Positions 1-14,600 of a stretch of DNA of 64,000 bases are shown in pieces. The DNA comes from Tomocerus qinae. Taxonomy: Eukaryota > Arthropoda > Collembola > Entomobryomorpha > Tomoceridae. The translations under genes and the position numbers were made by a program. The stretch is from assembly GCA_020055645.1 (NCBI GenBank), contig CM034547.1:15656513-15720512 (forward strand), written 5' to 3'. Every line of letters starts with the position of its first letter. Within the stretch, counting starts at the first letter, position 1. The notes under the pieces are model-generated. The model was not told the DNA's origin and searched no databases. It saw nothing but the letters and a program-made list of their open reading frames with translations.

Positions 1-3000
1 TCTTTATGTATTTAATATCTGTGTAATCGAATGCTCACGTAATAGAACATACCTTGTTTTCCTGATTGTGAGTGATTGAACGACTTTCCTTTCAAATCTC
101 ATTTAACATCCGAAGCTTTAAGGGAAACGATATACATTTGCATTGTGATTTCATAGCTGTCCCTCTGCCTTCCTTTGTTTACTTTATTTTATACATAGAC
201 AGATACAGTTATTTTCTATTCTACTTATGCAACTGTGTCACTAACTACTAAACACTCAGTTCTAATGTGATTTTCACTACAGTTTTCATAGCACAATTAC
301 ATATTTTGTTCAGTTCTCTATTAAATCAAAGTTTTTTTTTTCGTTTTCCCATTTCCTTGTTCATTTTGTAGCATAAATAAAATTTGAATTGTTATTTAAT
401 AGCGATTCTGTGCACTCCCCCTACAGCTATATAGTACTACGTGTGGGTATCAGCTATTTTATTTATAGCAAAGTAACAGTTATGGTGGGCCATCAATGTT
501 AACTCATAATTTAATTCAGTGATATTACAGTTAGATATTTTACTCGTGGAGGATTGAATAGGTTGTGATTGCAGAGAGATAAGCTGCATAATCCACATAA
601 ACGTATATGTATTTCTATAAGCGCAAAACTGCCTTGCGTGCATAATGTGAATAACTATATTATTTGACTTACCTTTACAAAACGTATGCTTAGAAATTGT
701 GACTAGACTCTACATGGGATTTCAACTCTAATCGTATTTAACTGCAATATTATTATTCACATACACTAAACAGTTGCTTCTAAAATTCAACAGCATTAAA
801 GAAGGAGACACTCACAGAGCTGCATTAGTGCTTCGGGAATTTATAAAGAAATTATCGGTTCGTGTTTTCGTGCCGTGTTTCCACAATCTCTATATCTAAT
901 CAATCATTCTGCTCGTCAAAAACGAGTGTTTTTAGTTATATTATTATTTGAAATATCGACTAAGCACAGGGGAAAAGCGAGAAAAATCAGAAACAAGCTA
1001 TTTGAAAGAAAAATCCGGAAGAATCGATAATAGCACTAATAACAGTTCTGTCTCAAGCGAAATCTAAACCTCAACGATATTGCTTTTACACCAGTTTGTG
1101 TATAATTTACACAGTTTCGAGTTGAAAATTGACACGAGTTCCGAGTGTTTGCCTTTTTTCCTGAATGACTCACTTCCACTACACACTACATAATATTTTA
1201 CTATACCACTCCCTGCAGGTACTTATATAAACGTTTTGAAGTGAGACTGTCATATAAAAAATAGCGTGATAACGACACGTTAAAAGTGTGGCTATATAAA
1301 AATCTTGTAGTGATTCCTACAGTCTTAGGTGTGCAGAATTTAAAGTGCATTAGTAATTTAAGCCCAATCTCACTATCTTTGTGGCCTATTGTCTGACTGT
1401 TTGTTTCACCTATATGTGGTGATAAATACTAAAGTAAATACGTGCATCATACAATACGTACTAGAGACGAGTAGGTTTCGAGTACGATTTGGTTACAAGT
1501 TGCAACTTTGCTCCTCTTCTTCCCTAGTGTGGCTAGACCACAGTGGAAGGGAACACTGAAGTTGTGCAAAACTAAACTCGAGACTCAATTTCCTCCGGGG
1601 AACACTATTACCTATGCAAATAACAATTTGAAGGACACTTGGCCATTGTAATATCACGATGACGTGCTAATGTGCCATTGATTTCTCTCAAGCTTCTTCG
1701 TTTCACTAAAGTCAGAAAGATAATATTTGCACCAGACGTGCCTTATTTAAAGAAAGACTATTCGGAGACACGTTTGTAGTATACGTAGCAACTTTAACAA
1801 AACCACGATCTAAAGTTTCAAGGAGTTTCATGCTTATTATTACCGTCAATTCAATTGATAGGATTTAAATTCAGTGTGGAGAAGGACAGAAGGAAAGATC
1901 CATAATAAGTTACCTAACCATATAAATCAATTTTACGTACCTGTCTAGATCTAAACAAGAATCATGCAAATTTCTCCGCCGGCACATTTGGACATCGAGT
2001 CAAAGTAGGTCCATACACACACACCTTGCTCTCAAGTGTCTAACAGTAATAAGTCAGTGGAAATAATGGGCTTGCACTGATTGTAATATATTATTTCTGT
2101 ATTTGTAGACTCATCTGATTGTAAGAACAAGTCTTCCTTAATTTGATTACCGTAAAAAAGTAAATGAAGTGCAGTGTAGTGCAGTAAGAATAATAATGCC
2201 TCTGCATGGATGATTCTTGCAAGTTTTATCCTCTGATTGCTTTGGTCTGGTCATATATGTTACCCATATCACAAAAGTAAGCTTACCCTGAGAAATTCAG
2301 TAATATGAATTTTTCTAGCATCATCGAATATTATTTAGTACTTATGTTCTGGCCTCCACAGAAATTATAGATATCAGCTGTAGATGAGTGGGCGTGCTGG
2401 TGGGCTAAAATCCTAGAAGATAGTCGTAATGATTTATTGCTAGTAATAATAGTAAATGTGACGAAAGAGCGTACTGCTTATTAACACTAATAAACTACCA
2501 GCCTACTACTAACTTCCCTCCCATTAATTTTGACTTGGATCAAATACTTCTCCGGGCTGATATTGTTAAGATTTAGAAGCTGAATTAGAGATCTCGCCAT
2601 TTTCCTTTGCCTTCAGTGCTAAATCTGGTTTCTTATTAAAAGTGTGGAAAGAAGTATTATTCCTAATCCTAATAAGGTACATTAATAGGCCAAATGGACA
2701 CGGAGCTTTTGTAAAGGAAATGCATTTTGCTTGCTTTTCTTTTCTTGCTTGTTCACGTATCGATTTCATGTATAGTAAGCTTAGAGTACTACCCTGGCTT
2801 GTAATCCTACATGAGGAAGTCAATTAAGAGCATTAAATAGAGTAGACATCAGTCAGAACTGCTCTGTAATAAATGATCCCATTTCCTTTCCTAATTATTG
2901 CCGTAGCCTTCCATTAGAACTAATAAAAAGCTATTTTCTTCTATAAATGTATAAATTCGGTAGTCATCAATTACTGAATAGAAAACCTATCTAAATTGTG

Positions 3001-5657
3001 TACACTTTTTTGTTAGAAATAGAAAAGTCATGCTTATAAAACGAGCATCTCCTTCGTGAAGATGTGGCCATGAAAAGTAAAGTATATAATGATACGTTTT
3101 AATGTGTAAAGTGTGTGTTTAGTACTCTATACTAATGAAAATGGGTGTCTTTTTTACAATGAAGTGCACAAGAGAGTAAGTAATAGGAAGACTAATAACC
3201 AGAGCTGTTTGAAGTCTGTGAAGTGTCATTTGGCGACAGCCCGTCTCTTTAGTTGCCACTTGGCATTTTTATCTCAAGTTATTTGTCAATGTGTGAATTA
3301 GGTGAAGAGATGTCACGACAAATTCTCTGCACGAGCAGACGGACCTAAATTCTTTTAATACACTATCTATGCGTATCCACGTATAATTGATGCTATACTT
3401 TTATATTAGTATAGTATGTGTAAATTGATAGAAGAAACTTTGCATGTCAGCCGTTAGCAAACAAGCAACTAGTGCATTTCATTGAGACACTATTATTTCT
3501 CTCGGATGACTAATTGTTACGATAAGCCTTCGTACCCCTTTGTCGAAAACAATGTACTTGATGTCGCAAATTGCTTTTGAATTATCTTGAAAGGAAATTA
3601 ACATTTTTGTTGTGTGGCAGCAAGATAGCATTTCCTTTTGTAATATGATAGGAAAATTCTCATCAGAATCATAAATTGCATAGACGAAATAGTAGTGTTC
3701 ATGAATGTTCTTTTAACTACAAAAAATCAAGTGATTTCAATTGTTTTCATAGTTTCAATGAAACTACAAATATGGTTATTGTAAAGTGAATGTATATATT
3801 TAATGCATATTAATTGCATATTAAAATATTTTAGTTTATAATGTTCACCCATAGCTATTGGATGTTTACAATCTGAAATTAATAATTAGCATAATGGCAT
3901 GTGGTATTGTACAATTATAATAGCTTGTAGTACTTATTGTTAGTAAGTTGTGTAAGGTTGCGATTTCCATTTCAGGTGTTAATAGAGGGTATTGACAGTT
4001 AAAGGTGGCAGCTGTCATGTCAGTTCAGTGTTCTTGACAAGTGGAGGAAAAGCTTCCACTCCCAGGCAAAGAAGATGGACTAGGTTAGTTAGGTGTATGT
4101 AAAAATTGCATAAATGAGAGTCATTAACTCATTTTTGATTGCAAATGTAGAAGTTTGCGTAGGCGAATAATAATAGGTTCGTCGTAGTATCTACTTCAGT
4201 TCAATCCTTGTTCCTCTTGTCGTTGAATCCATTTCCACCTGTGGTCTGCTTGTAATTATTTTGTTTACTGCAGTATATCATGTCGATATATGTCTTCTTG
4301 AAGTCACCACCCAATAGTGAATCAAATACAAGAATGCTAAAATGAAAAACGTGGAAAGAATTCTTATTCTCTTTTGTTAGATTGATAATTCAAGTTTATT
4401 CGGTTACAAAGGACAAAAGGATTATGATCTAGAGGTTGCGTGTGCTGGCAATTTGGGAGTAGATTTATGGGGAGGTTGGCTTGACCTAGGTACCTTAGTT
4501 ATCTCTAAGACCTAGCAATTTATTTCTATTCAAACACTTACCTACACACTTTAACATGCACTACTGGTACCAGTAACAGTCCGATCCAGTTCTCGGTACA
4601 CCTGCACCTGCAACCACCACGAGACTATTACAGTCAGAAGTCAACTGCATTACTGAATATCTATGCAGAATTTAATAATTGTAGCAAATGTTTATTATGC
4701 AGTGTGTACGCGTGCTCCTGGCAGGAAAGAAAGTCTGGGCTTAGCTTTTAATGAAAATCATATGATAGATAGATATTTCACCTTGAGTATAATTACTTTG
4801 CTTGCAGTATGTTTCTAAAAGTAATAATTGCTCTGATAAAAGCTAACCTATATTCCAGTACCTAATAGTTAATAAGCCCGTGAACTGTATTTATGCTGTG
4901 ATATGAATTGACGATGATAAATATGAACACACAGCCGGGTACCCGAATTTTCTGGCAATTGTAGTTTGCATAGTGTAGTAATGCACATACGGCAATAGGA
5001 AGTGTAAGAGTTCTATATAGAACGACTATTGGTTTGATTATACAGGCCTGGGCGTTTCGGGTTTTGTTTTACTGTACTACTTTTGAAGGCTTTTTGCAGG
5101 CGGTTCAATGCCAACTTGTCGGTAAATCGGGTCGTGTTAACTTATAGTTAGAAACTTAGCCTAGTTATCGCTGAAACCGAACTGTCTCAATGTGGTTGCT
5201 TTTCTCCAGGCCAGTAAGACTAAGAAAAGGTGACTCCAATTGCATACACACTGTGATTGATTTTATAGGCATATTTCTAGGCTGTTTACTGTCAATACTA
5301 AACTTTTTATTTTTTGTGACAAACATCACTAAAGAATGTTATTTATGTGCATGTGTAAATACACTCTTATAGTGGTTTCGCAGTTTCAATTCAACCTGCA
5401 ATTCAAATATAAATTAAAATATTTACTATAATAAAAAAAAAATTGGCCACAAGAATGAACTGTACACAGTTTATCTAGATAAATAATTCTTGTGTACTCC
5501 AATAGTGTTTAGTTTACACACAATCTGCAATTTTTTTGTTAAACCTTCCATACCTTTACTAAATGGTTGTAATTAAGTGTACACAAAAAGTGTGAGGGTT
5601 GAGGACGGAAGAAAATAATGCTTAAAGTGTTGCGAAGCATTATCGTAAAGTGCAGAA
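1..5657. other. Upstream non-coding region of the CaaX-protein gene
   Basis: No convincing coding exon is visible. The open frames here are short and their translations are low-complexity. One segment, about 3976-4083, resembles an untranslated exon: it follows a pyrimidine-rich acceptor (ttccatttcag) and ends at a donor-like GTTAGT. It could be 5' UTR of the gene starting at 5658, but nothing proves transcription. The promoter of that gene should lie in this interval. I could not pick out a convincing TATA box. Confidence 0.4.
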
Positions 5658-5665
5658 ATGTCGGA
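5658..5665 (+). other. Coding exon 1 (MS plus split codon) of the CaaX gene
   Basis: The ATG has purines at -3 to -1 (gaaATG). The exon is followed at once by a strong donor, GTGAGT. The exon ends in GA, and the first base of exon 2 (G) completes a Glu codon. I considered the upstream in-frame-to-donor ATG near 5619. It gives phase 0, and exon 2 read in that phase hits a stop, so 5658 is the better start. The intron to exon 2 is 271 bp. Confidence 0.65.
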
Positions 5666-8600
5666 GTGAGTAATTTTCGAAGGCCAAACGACAGTATATC
5701 TAAGTAACAAATTGATTCCTTGATTACACTACTAAATTGAGTTATACTATAATAGCTCCCTACCTTCTAAATCCCAAGTACATTAACTATAAGATAAGAT
5801 GGAGCTCCATAATGTGCGTTTGTGTTGTGTAATATGAGTGTAATTAAGTGGTTAGAAAGACTCTTAGTGATGTAGACTGTGGCAGAGGGTCAGATCAATC
5901 AATAGTAATTACATGATATAACTTTTTTATTTGCAGGGGCTCGACTGGAGGGTCCAGACCACCGTCCAGAGTTCGAGTGACCTTTTTCGAATCGGAGAAG
6001 CCATTAGCAGTCAGCTCACCTGAGTCAGATATACTCGACTTAGATCTGAGCAACATGACTCTACCTGGAAGTCCTAACACCGTTGACCGAACCACACCTT
6101 CCTACAACCGACAAATGAGGTTTGCAATTTTTTCTTTTATTATCCACCAAAATACATTTCCCAAATGTTTAGGCAAGGAAATGACTAAAATGTGTTAACA
6201 TGAGACAAATTCATTCATATCTTGAAAGCATCGAATATTTGAAATGCTTGTAATTTTAATGTACATCGATCACTAATGCAACAGTGGAGAGCGGATTGAA
6301 TTTCTTTGTTGAGGTGAAATCGAATTGTTGCGTTGAATTGTTTGCTCACAAATTGGAAGAGAGATTTCCGGGAGATTTAGGTAAAGGAGTTTCTCCAATA
6401 TATAAATGTCGACTTAAATATTGTGTAGGTATAAAAGAAGCCAGAGTACAAAGTGCCTGGCTAAGGCTTGTCGCTGTCAACAATGTGGCTGATATTTCCT
6501 CGGTGTTTTTTAATCCTCTTACGAGTTGTAAACCACCGTAAGTTTGGTTTGTGAGTTTGTGTCGGTATATTCATTTCTTTCCCTTTCGTATCTCAACCAC
6601 AAGCAGTAGAGAAATAAGGAAAGCAACAAATGTAGTGTAGGATAGTGGTAGAAATTGGATTTGTCGACATTGTCGGAGAGTTAGAGTGAGACCATAACGA
6701 AGAAGCAGCTCGTTGCAGAATCAGCGTAGAATATTTCTGTACGTGGAATTGAACAATGAATGGGGAGTTTGTGCTTGTGTACACAGAAAAAGGAAACCAC
6801 CAATTTATTTTAGTGGCAGTGGTTAAGCTAAAAGAACGAATATACTACAAAGGAGAACAAAACCAAAAGGCAAAGTAAAAGCATTATAGTCATGTAATAT
6901 AAGGAAGACGAGAGTTGGAAAGCTAAGTTATTCAGGGAGGATTTAGGATAGAAAATTCCAATGGGAGCAAATGGAGCGTTTCGTGCGATTTATTTATCTT
7001 GGGCTCATAAAGGGCAGGTTGGCTAAGTATTTTACTTTGCATCATGCTCGCTTCCTTGAAATATCTATTAAAATATCTGTGAGAAAATCCATAGAAAATC
7101 GAATGTTCAATAAGGCTACTAGAAGAATAGATATGATGCAAGGAAGAGTATTCAAGTTTCTTTATTTTACATGTACCGCTACTGAAGGAAGGTACATTAG
7201 CCGGTGGAAGATTTATATGACTACTCTCCTACTACTGTATATTGACTATAAATAAGTAGGATGAGCATTATCTATAGAGGTGAGTCTAACCACCTTGGTA
7301 GTTAGTATGGGAAGAACTCTTGGACCATAAGAGCAAATGTCGTCCGTATGATGAATGGGCCATAGCCTCACCGGAATGTTTATTGAATTTGAACATGTGG
7401 AGCCATTTTTCATATGTTTGATTTTACCTTGCTCCTTCAATGTTAATATATGTAAATGTAACCAGTGAGTCCGTCACTAAATGCATTATACATTAAGGCC
7501 AAGATCATTATATATAGATATATGAGGGTTTTTAGGTCCTTTCGTCATGTGTGTACGTATAAAATGCTACAAGATGTTCTGTTCTGTTTCTTACGTCCAA
7601 TTCATGTGATCCAATTCATGACTTGGTATAAAAAGTAGGTATATTTAGTTATATAGGAGTTACTACTACAAGTCTTAAGTGCATACTGTCTCACTCTGTA
7701 GATTTACTATTTGACATTGACTTTTAGAGCCAGATCTTTCAACAGAAACCAGGCAGCGTACTATATAGTACATTTCTCTGTACGTGTAGAATGTACCTTA
7801 GTGCTCTTTATGTAAACATTAGTTACATGATGATGATTTAGTAGGTGGTGTGGTGGGCTTTAATGAAAGCAGACAGCAAGCTGGCTCCCATTAATTTAAA
7901 GGCTCCTCTCTCGCTCACTCCTACGCATTTTACAACGCAACTCACGCATTTTTATTTCCAGCCTTTCTTTAATTTAAACTTTTATTTCGTCATTTACCCT
8001 TTCATAAAATTTTATCAACGCGCTATTCTTATGACCGGATTTATTTGCTATACAAGTCTGTATTTTTGGTGGGGCTACAATTCTGTCTCTAAATCTGTGG
8101 ACCAGATTACATTCTGTGACGATGAGGTAGCGTAAGCTACAGAAAACACACCCATACTTTTACGACGAAAAGAAACGCCTAGTAGAGGTACGTTTCGTGA
8201 ACTACGCTTTTTATTTCTACATGCTAAACATGTTAACTTGCTAACTACACGTTAAAGGTAATCAGCAGAGTGATAACAGTAAGTAGATTGTAAAGCAAAG
8301 ATGAAGCGTACCTTTAAGTTTTTACTGGTCTGCTCTCTAGCATCGTGGCCTCGTCTGTATACAAACTTTTATGTGCGTCCTAGAATTCAGGACTAGACAC
8401 TTAAAATATTTTTAATTAGGAAACTACCAAGTCTCTGCTTTGACTTTGTGGTGGCATGCACAAACTTAGTAAACAGAAGTGGGAGTAGCTCTAATGAGCG
8501 GAAACTGAATTTTCCTGTTTACCAAGCAAAACTTAAAAAGGATGACAGCATTTAAAGAAATAGCTATTAAACAGCTAGCACCAATGTTTAAACAATTTGG

Positions 8601-11600
8601 ACTATTTTTACTTTTACACAAATTGTGTTTACGCTTTTTTAAACGGCCTGTTTTGTAAGTTGGGCAAGGTATGTGTATTTAATATTATTCTGTAGATGAT
8701 CACTACTAAAAATTGCATTCTAAACAGAAGGATATCTTATGATTTTGTCTGCAAGCTTATTTCTAAATCCCTCTAGTTAAAATCAGATCATCTGACTACA
8801 ATAGGTATTAGAAATAGGGCTTATGTAAGAAAACCCACAACCAAATTTGTTTGGAACTAGAAATTGTTGTACATACGGTTGACATTTAGATGATGAATAT
8901 ATGGAGTAGTAATTCATGGTATTTATATGACAGTACTCGGGATTCACAAAGTTTTAAGCAGTAAAAAAATCCAAATACACGTTAGAGCACTCTAATATAA
9001 CACGTTTCGGCATTCCTGTTAACAATTTTGTGTGGACTGGTTAGATTGTTAGTCACATCGGATGTGTATGTACCTCGGTAGAAAATGTGTTCTTGTGTGT
9101 GCACATGCTGTGCCATAAATTCCCAAAAGACAAAGTTCTCGAAAAGTTCTCTCATAAAGTACTCTAGTCGGAGCTGGAAAACAAAATAAACGAAACAGAA
9201 GAAATATTCATCATCCTTTAGTCAGACAAAATGGTTTGTTATAGATGAGTTATAGTCTTTCTGGCGCTTCTTCAAGAGGATGAGCAACAGTACAGAGACT
9301 CAGGAGCAGTTGACAGAAAATTAAATTGTAGATTCATGGCATGAAATGATTCTGTTACAATCTATCTTTATGTACATCATAAGTACAACGGTGGGTGTAA
9401 GTAAATACGTAATAACCTTCTGAACCACGAACATATATTGAATTCACAGCTAAGGATCAACATACCTATGCTTTATAATTGCAATTGTTAGCAACAACGT
9501 TGTAAAATGTGTATGGTGAATATTCCTTCAAGCAACTAATTCCTCAAAAATGCTAAACTCTTTATGTTAGCCGATACTCAAATAACAGTACAAAAAGATA
9601 TATTTCAATTGCAGGGAATGAAAATTTAAAGTAAATAAGACGGCTGAAATAAAAAATAGGAAACAAAGCAGCGGCGGCGTCTGCTAGTGTCTGTAGACAT
9701 CATTATGCAAACAAAAAACAGATCTTGAGTAAAAACGAAATGGTGAAGCATATAATATGCTTATGTGTTGTGTTTGAGTGTATTATGTGTACATGTAGAC
9801 GGAGTATACAGATAATAAACAACTTCCGCCAAAGTTTTACTATGTCGAAGAAGAAATGCAAATAAGTTTGCTCTGGGAATGTAAAGGAAGCAAAGTGATA
9901 TGAATGGAGATCCAAGTAGTATGTCCGTTGTCAAGTAGTGCTGAAACATTATGCTTCTTAAGTTGGCGTCAGCAAGAGATACCTAAGTGGTTTCAGTCCG
10001 CCTTTTTTCTGTATACAACACAAACCCCTTTAACAAAGAGCATAAGAACAAGGTGAATTTCTACATAGATAGAAATTGCCGCATGTTGAATACAAACTTG
10101 CTTCATTGCACAAATACAACAAAAATTAAAATGAAACTTGATATTAATTAATAATAGGGAATTGTAAAACTGCTTTGAATCATATGTTTAACTAATAATA
10201 TTTTTTTGTTTTGTATTTCGTGTGCGTTGATTGTGGATATTATATTACAATTGTTATTGAAAGAGCAGGGCCTGAGATAATAATGGAAGGAAATCCTATG
10301 GGATTGTTTAATTTTCATTCTGCGTGCTGGTAATATATTTGTCTTGTGTAAATACTTGTTCAAAGAGCTTTCTTTAACATCACCCGGATGCACAGGATTT
10401 ATGTGGTAGGAATAGCGCATTTATCTTTCAGAAAAATTGCATTTTTCTCAAAGGACAGTTTTATTAAAGGATTTTTCCTTTTTGATATTAATGGAATCGA
10501 GTGTGCTTTGCTGTTTCGATTGTTTGTAGAGATACGCCTACACATGCGTTATTTTTGGTAGATAAACAAAGTAGAGTTTTGTACATGGCCACCCAACAGT
10601 CCCTTGTGTATCCATTACCGTAACGGATTGTGACAGCAAATAATTTGTTTTAGACACCACTAATCGTAACAAGATGAGTCTGAAATAGTTTCCGTTCTAA
10701 TCTAAAGTTAATCAGAATTGATCAAAGTACATGAAAATTGGTATGAAATGACATGATAGAGCAGAGAGCAGAAAAGCTTTGATGCTATGTCATGTTTTAA
10801 TAGAGGTACCTAGCGTAACTACCTTCCATTAGGAAGAACAATAGGGGACGGGCTGATGAAACTCATCCATGATTTTATACGTTGATGATGCTTGCCGAAA
10901 TTAGTAACACCGTGCAGTACGCAGCAGAGTATCACGGCTTTAGCATTTTCATCTCTTTAGTAGCGACGTAGTTTTCATGCTAATCAAAAGAAGACACATA
11001 ATTACTAAGTAGAGATGCCTAACTGTCTGTTAATTCGCAGCCCATTTCCCCTTTATATTATTATCATTATTAAAGTTAGATTATCATGACTAAAGTCGAG
11101 ATTGATTATCTCATGTCTGCACTCAGATGAACATTCATTGTTATTTCCATTATGTTTGCAAATTATTTGGTTTTGTTGTGAAAACATCATTGCGTGGAGT
11201 TGGGTAGCTCGGAACAATATTATCCAATCATCGAACTGATGTAGTATTGTATAATTGTGATTCAGTTTATAAGTATCCTTCGCTCTGTACGTGTCGTGGA
11301 ATCCTGAATATCTACTTAATTAAGAAACGTAACAAGATTTCAAAGTCTTCGCGTATCCAATTCCGTTCACGCTTTGTTTCCTCTCTCTATTGTAAGCGTC
11401 ACGTCACCATCCTCCATCTCATCTCTAAGTAAAAGTTAATTAAATCTTAAAAGCTTAAAAATTAGTATGTTTTGATACTCTTGGCGTGACATTAAGAAAT
11501 CATGTATTGTAAACACATAAGCATGTCGTCACTACATAGTGGTTGTAAGCTAATTCAATTTCAAATGGTTTAAGACTTTTTTATACTGGGATTTTATGTT

Positions 11601-14600
11601 TGCTAGCTTTAGAAGTAAAAAATTAATTTAGAGGACTTTGACTCTACTGCTCCAATTTAGATACGCCTAACCTAGGATTATTCACATCACATAATTTTCT
11701 TCTGTTTCGTTCGTTTTGTAGTCAAGTCTGTAATTTCGTCCTTCTAAGTAATTTTCATTATAATTGTAGGAATACTAGCAAAAGGAAATCACTTTTTAAT
11801 TAGGTAGCTACTGCGTCGCATCTAAACTTTAGATCCAGTTCTACCTTTATTCCGAGATAACCCATTCAATTCCATTTGTTGAACATTTATTGATTATTCC
11901 TTAAACAAATTATTTCCAAAGCTCGGTCGTTGAATTTCAATCTGAATTGCAATTTCTACAGTGAAATACAGATTGGCCTAGAGAGACGACCGAACTAACT
12001 GTCTGTGTTGATATCCCGTGATTTTCTTTATGAAACAAATGCCATTGGCCAAACTGCCGAAAGTAGGTTGCTTCCGAAGCTAATAACTAACTTGTGTATA
12101 TATATCTAAGTTTCTTTCGTATTTTATCGTAATACTTATGAGGAAAGCCAAATAAACGACAGTAACATAATAAGAAGCGACGGACCTCACTTATTCTTAG
12201 ATCTCAAGTTATATCTAAAGTGTTACTTAGCATTAGTAGATACGGATAGGTAGTAATAGTTATTTTATCTAAGTATACAATATAGATAGCCTGAGACGTA
12301 GTTTGTTAGAGTTGCCGAACTGAAAGTAAATTGCAGGAAAAGCAGTATCAGTCATTCCATTTGGATTAATGGCTACGTTAAATTTTGGGCGTTTATATCG
12401 GAAATCTCACTTTAGTCAGCGTACACTACATATTCAACAGTAATGCTAATGGTCTTCAGCATTGCATACTTTCACAATATACCAAAAGGTTAACTTCATA
12501 ATAATATAGTTATTCTGTATACTTATGGTGCACTATCTACTACTTGTAAGTGTACGTTTATGGAGAACTTTGCCAACTTGCTGTCGTCGTTTCATGGACA
12601 TGAATGTGCAAAAGACAATCTTTCTTTGTCATGAAAACATGTTTTAATACCAGTGTTTTCTTTAATTCCTCACTCCAAGATGATCAAACTTTTTCTATAG
12701 CTGTCATTAAAAATGCGCTTCCAATCCCAAATGTTCCTTGTCAGGCAAAGCATTTGCATAAAAGCTTTTTTGACATATTTGACACACACCTATACTTCCA
12801 CTGCATATTGACAGTAGTAGAAGTATACTCAAATAACTTTACAAATTATACTCAGATATTACTTTGCTGAAATTCTTCGTAGCAAACATAAAATGATATT
12901 TTATTTGTAACTACAAAAATTCTGAAGATTCTCGTCTCAATTTTCTCTTTGACTATCTGTATTAAAAATTCCTGGAGAATAGCTTGCATTATTAAATTCA
13001 TTATTGTCTACAATGTATAATCATTATTAGTTTATAGTTCAGGGTTTCTGTCTTGAATAATATGTTATTTAGTATTTCAGTATTTTCCATCTCTGTGCAA
13101 GTCGTGATTTCTCATGAAAGGTAATTTTATAGTGGTTCCTGTTCATTGTGCAGAATAATAGCAGGAAACGGCTGATAACTCTGTAGCATGTTCTGGGAAT
13201 AGACACTTTGTACATGGCTAAATAAAAGCTTTGACTTCAAAGAATTGTATCGGAACTTGGGCTAGCTTTTGTGTATTATAACTCAATACCGTTAGGGGCT
13301 ATAAGGCGACTTACCTGTAGTCTTAGCTATTTACTTTGTGCAGCTCATGAAGGTACAGTGTGAAAGTTCGGCCCTGCCCTTTACCGTTCGTCTCTTTACG
13401 CTCCAGCCCTCCCTCGCCTTGACTTTAACTCTGGTGACTTTGACATTTATCTCTCTATACTTATTCAGTGACTGTTACACACAATTGCATTTGTGGAGCT
13501 TCCTTTAGTTTACAAATTCAATGAACATTGTCATCCCACAATTTAACATTTACATAAAAGCCAAATATTCACCTATCTACCTTCATGTCAATACAATCTC
13601 ATCCATCCGTTTTTCCTGGGCAGGGCCACAAACTTCTAATGCAGTACAATTGCTAAGTACACACTCTGACTGAATCTATAATTATTTTTTTACTCTCTAT
13701 ACATAGAGCACATATTTTTTCTTGCACTTTTTATGTTCTTTTACTATAAATATAATTGCTTAAAGGAATAATACATGTAATTGCTCATGTCTGTATTGTG
13801 CACGTAATGACTGTGTTTGAACCAACAAATCCTTGTCATCTGAGTGCTCTGAGTTTCCAATGTAAATTTAAACTTTAGTGTTACTGATTGTATGGGGGAG
13901 GAAATAGATTAGATAATAGTAGGTGCATTATTCTTTGCCTATCTACCCATAATAGTGCAAATGTTTTGATGCAGCCCAATTTATGTGACCATCAAAAAGG
14001 ATAATAAACGAATTATTTACTAGGATTAGGTGTAAAAAGGAGTTAATTTCTGTAGCAAAATTACGTGTTTAATTATATTTAGTAGCAAATGTATAGAGGG
14101 TGGAGTTCCTTTCATTTAATATCTATTTGCCTTAGTCCCTTAAGTGTGGCCAGGCATCAGAAGTAGAAAGCACTTATCCGCTACTGTTCCGATTTCACGA
14201 GAGGAGAATATTTTATCCAGTTTTATTTGTTTAGACACGAATGCACCTAGGCTGAATAACTTCCCATTTCACTTAATGCATTCTTCCTTCCGTGGCTGGG
14301 GCTGGCTATCCACATAACTACCCGTTATCCATCCCATTTAGTATACATGAGTACATTCTATAATTCACCTCCGGTATTGTCTACTTCTCCAATATTCTCT
14401 ATCATACAATATGGTAATGGTAATTGATATCAAGTACCTACTCCACTTCGCCGTACTTTCCCCTCCAACAATTTCTCCTCTAGCAATATTGAAAGTGCAC
14501 CTCTCGAATCTCAACCACATACGTACGTAATGCCCCAATATCAAGTTTTGTGCTATTAGCGAATTACATATTTTTATGGAAAGAACGATTTTCTTTTTAT

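Noticed and set aside
7845..8135. 96-codon plus-strand open frame
   Set aside because: Phe/Leu-rich translation of AT-rich DNA with no domain or splice context.
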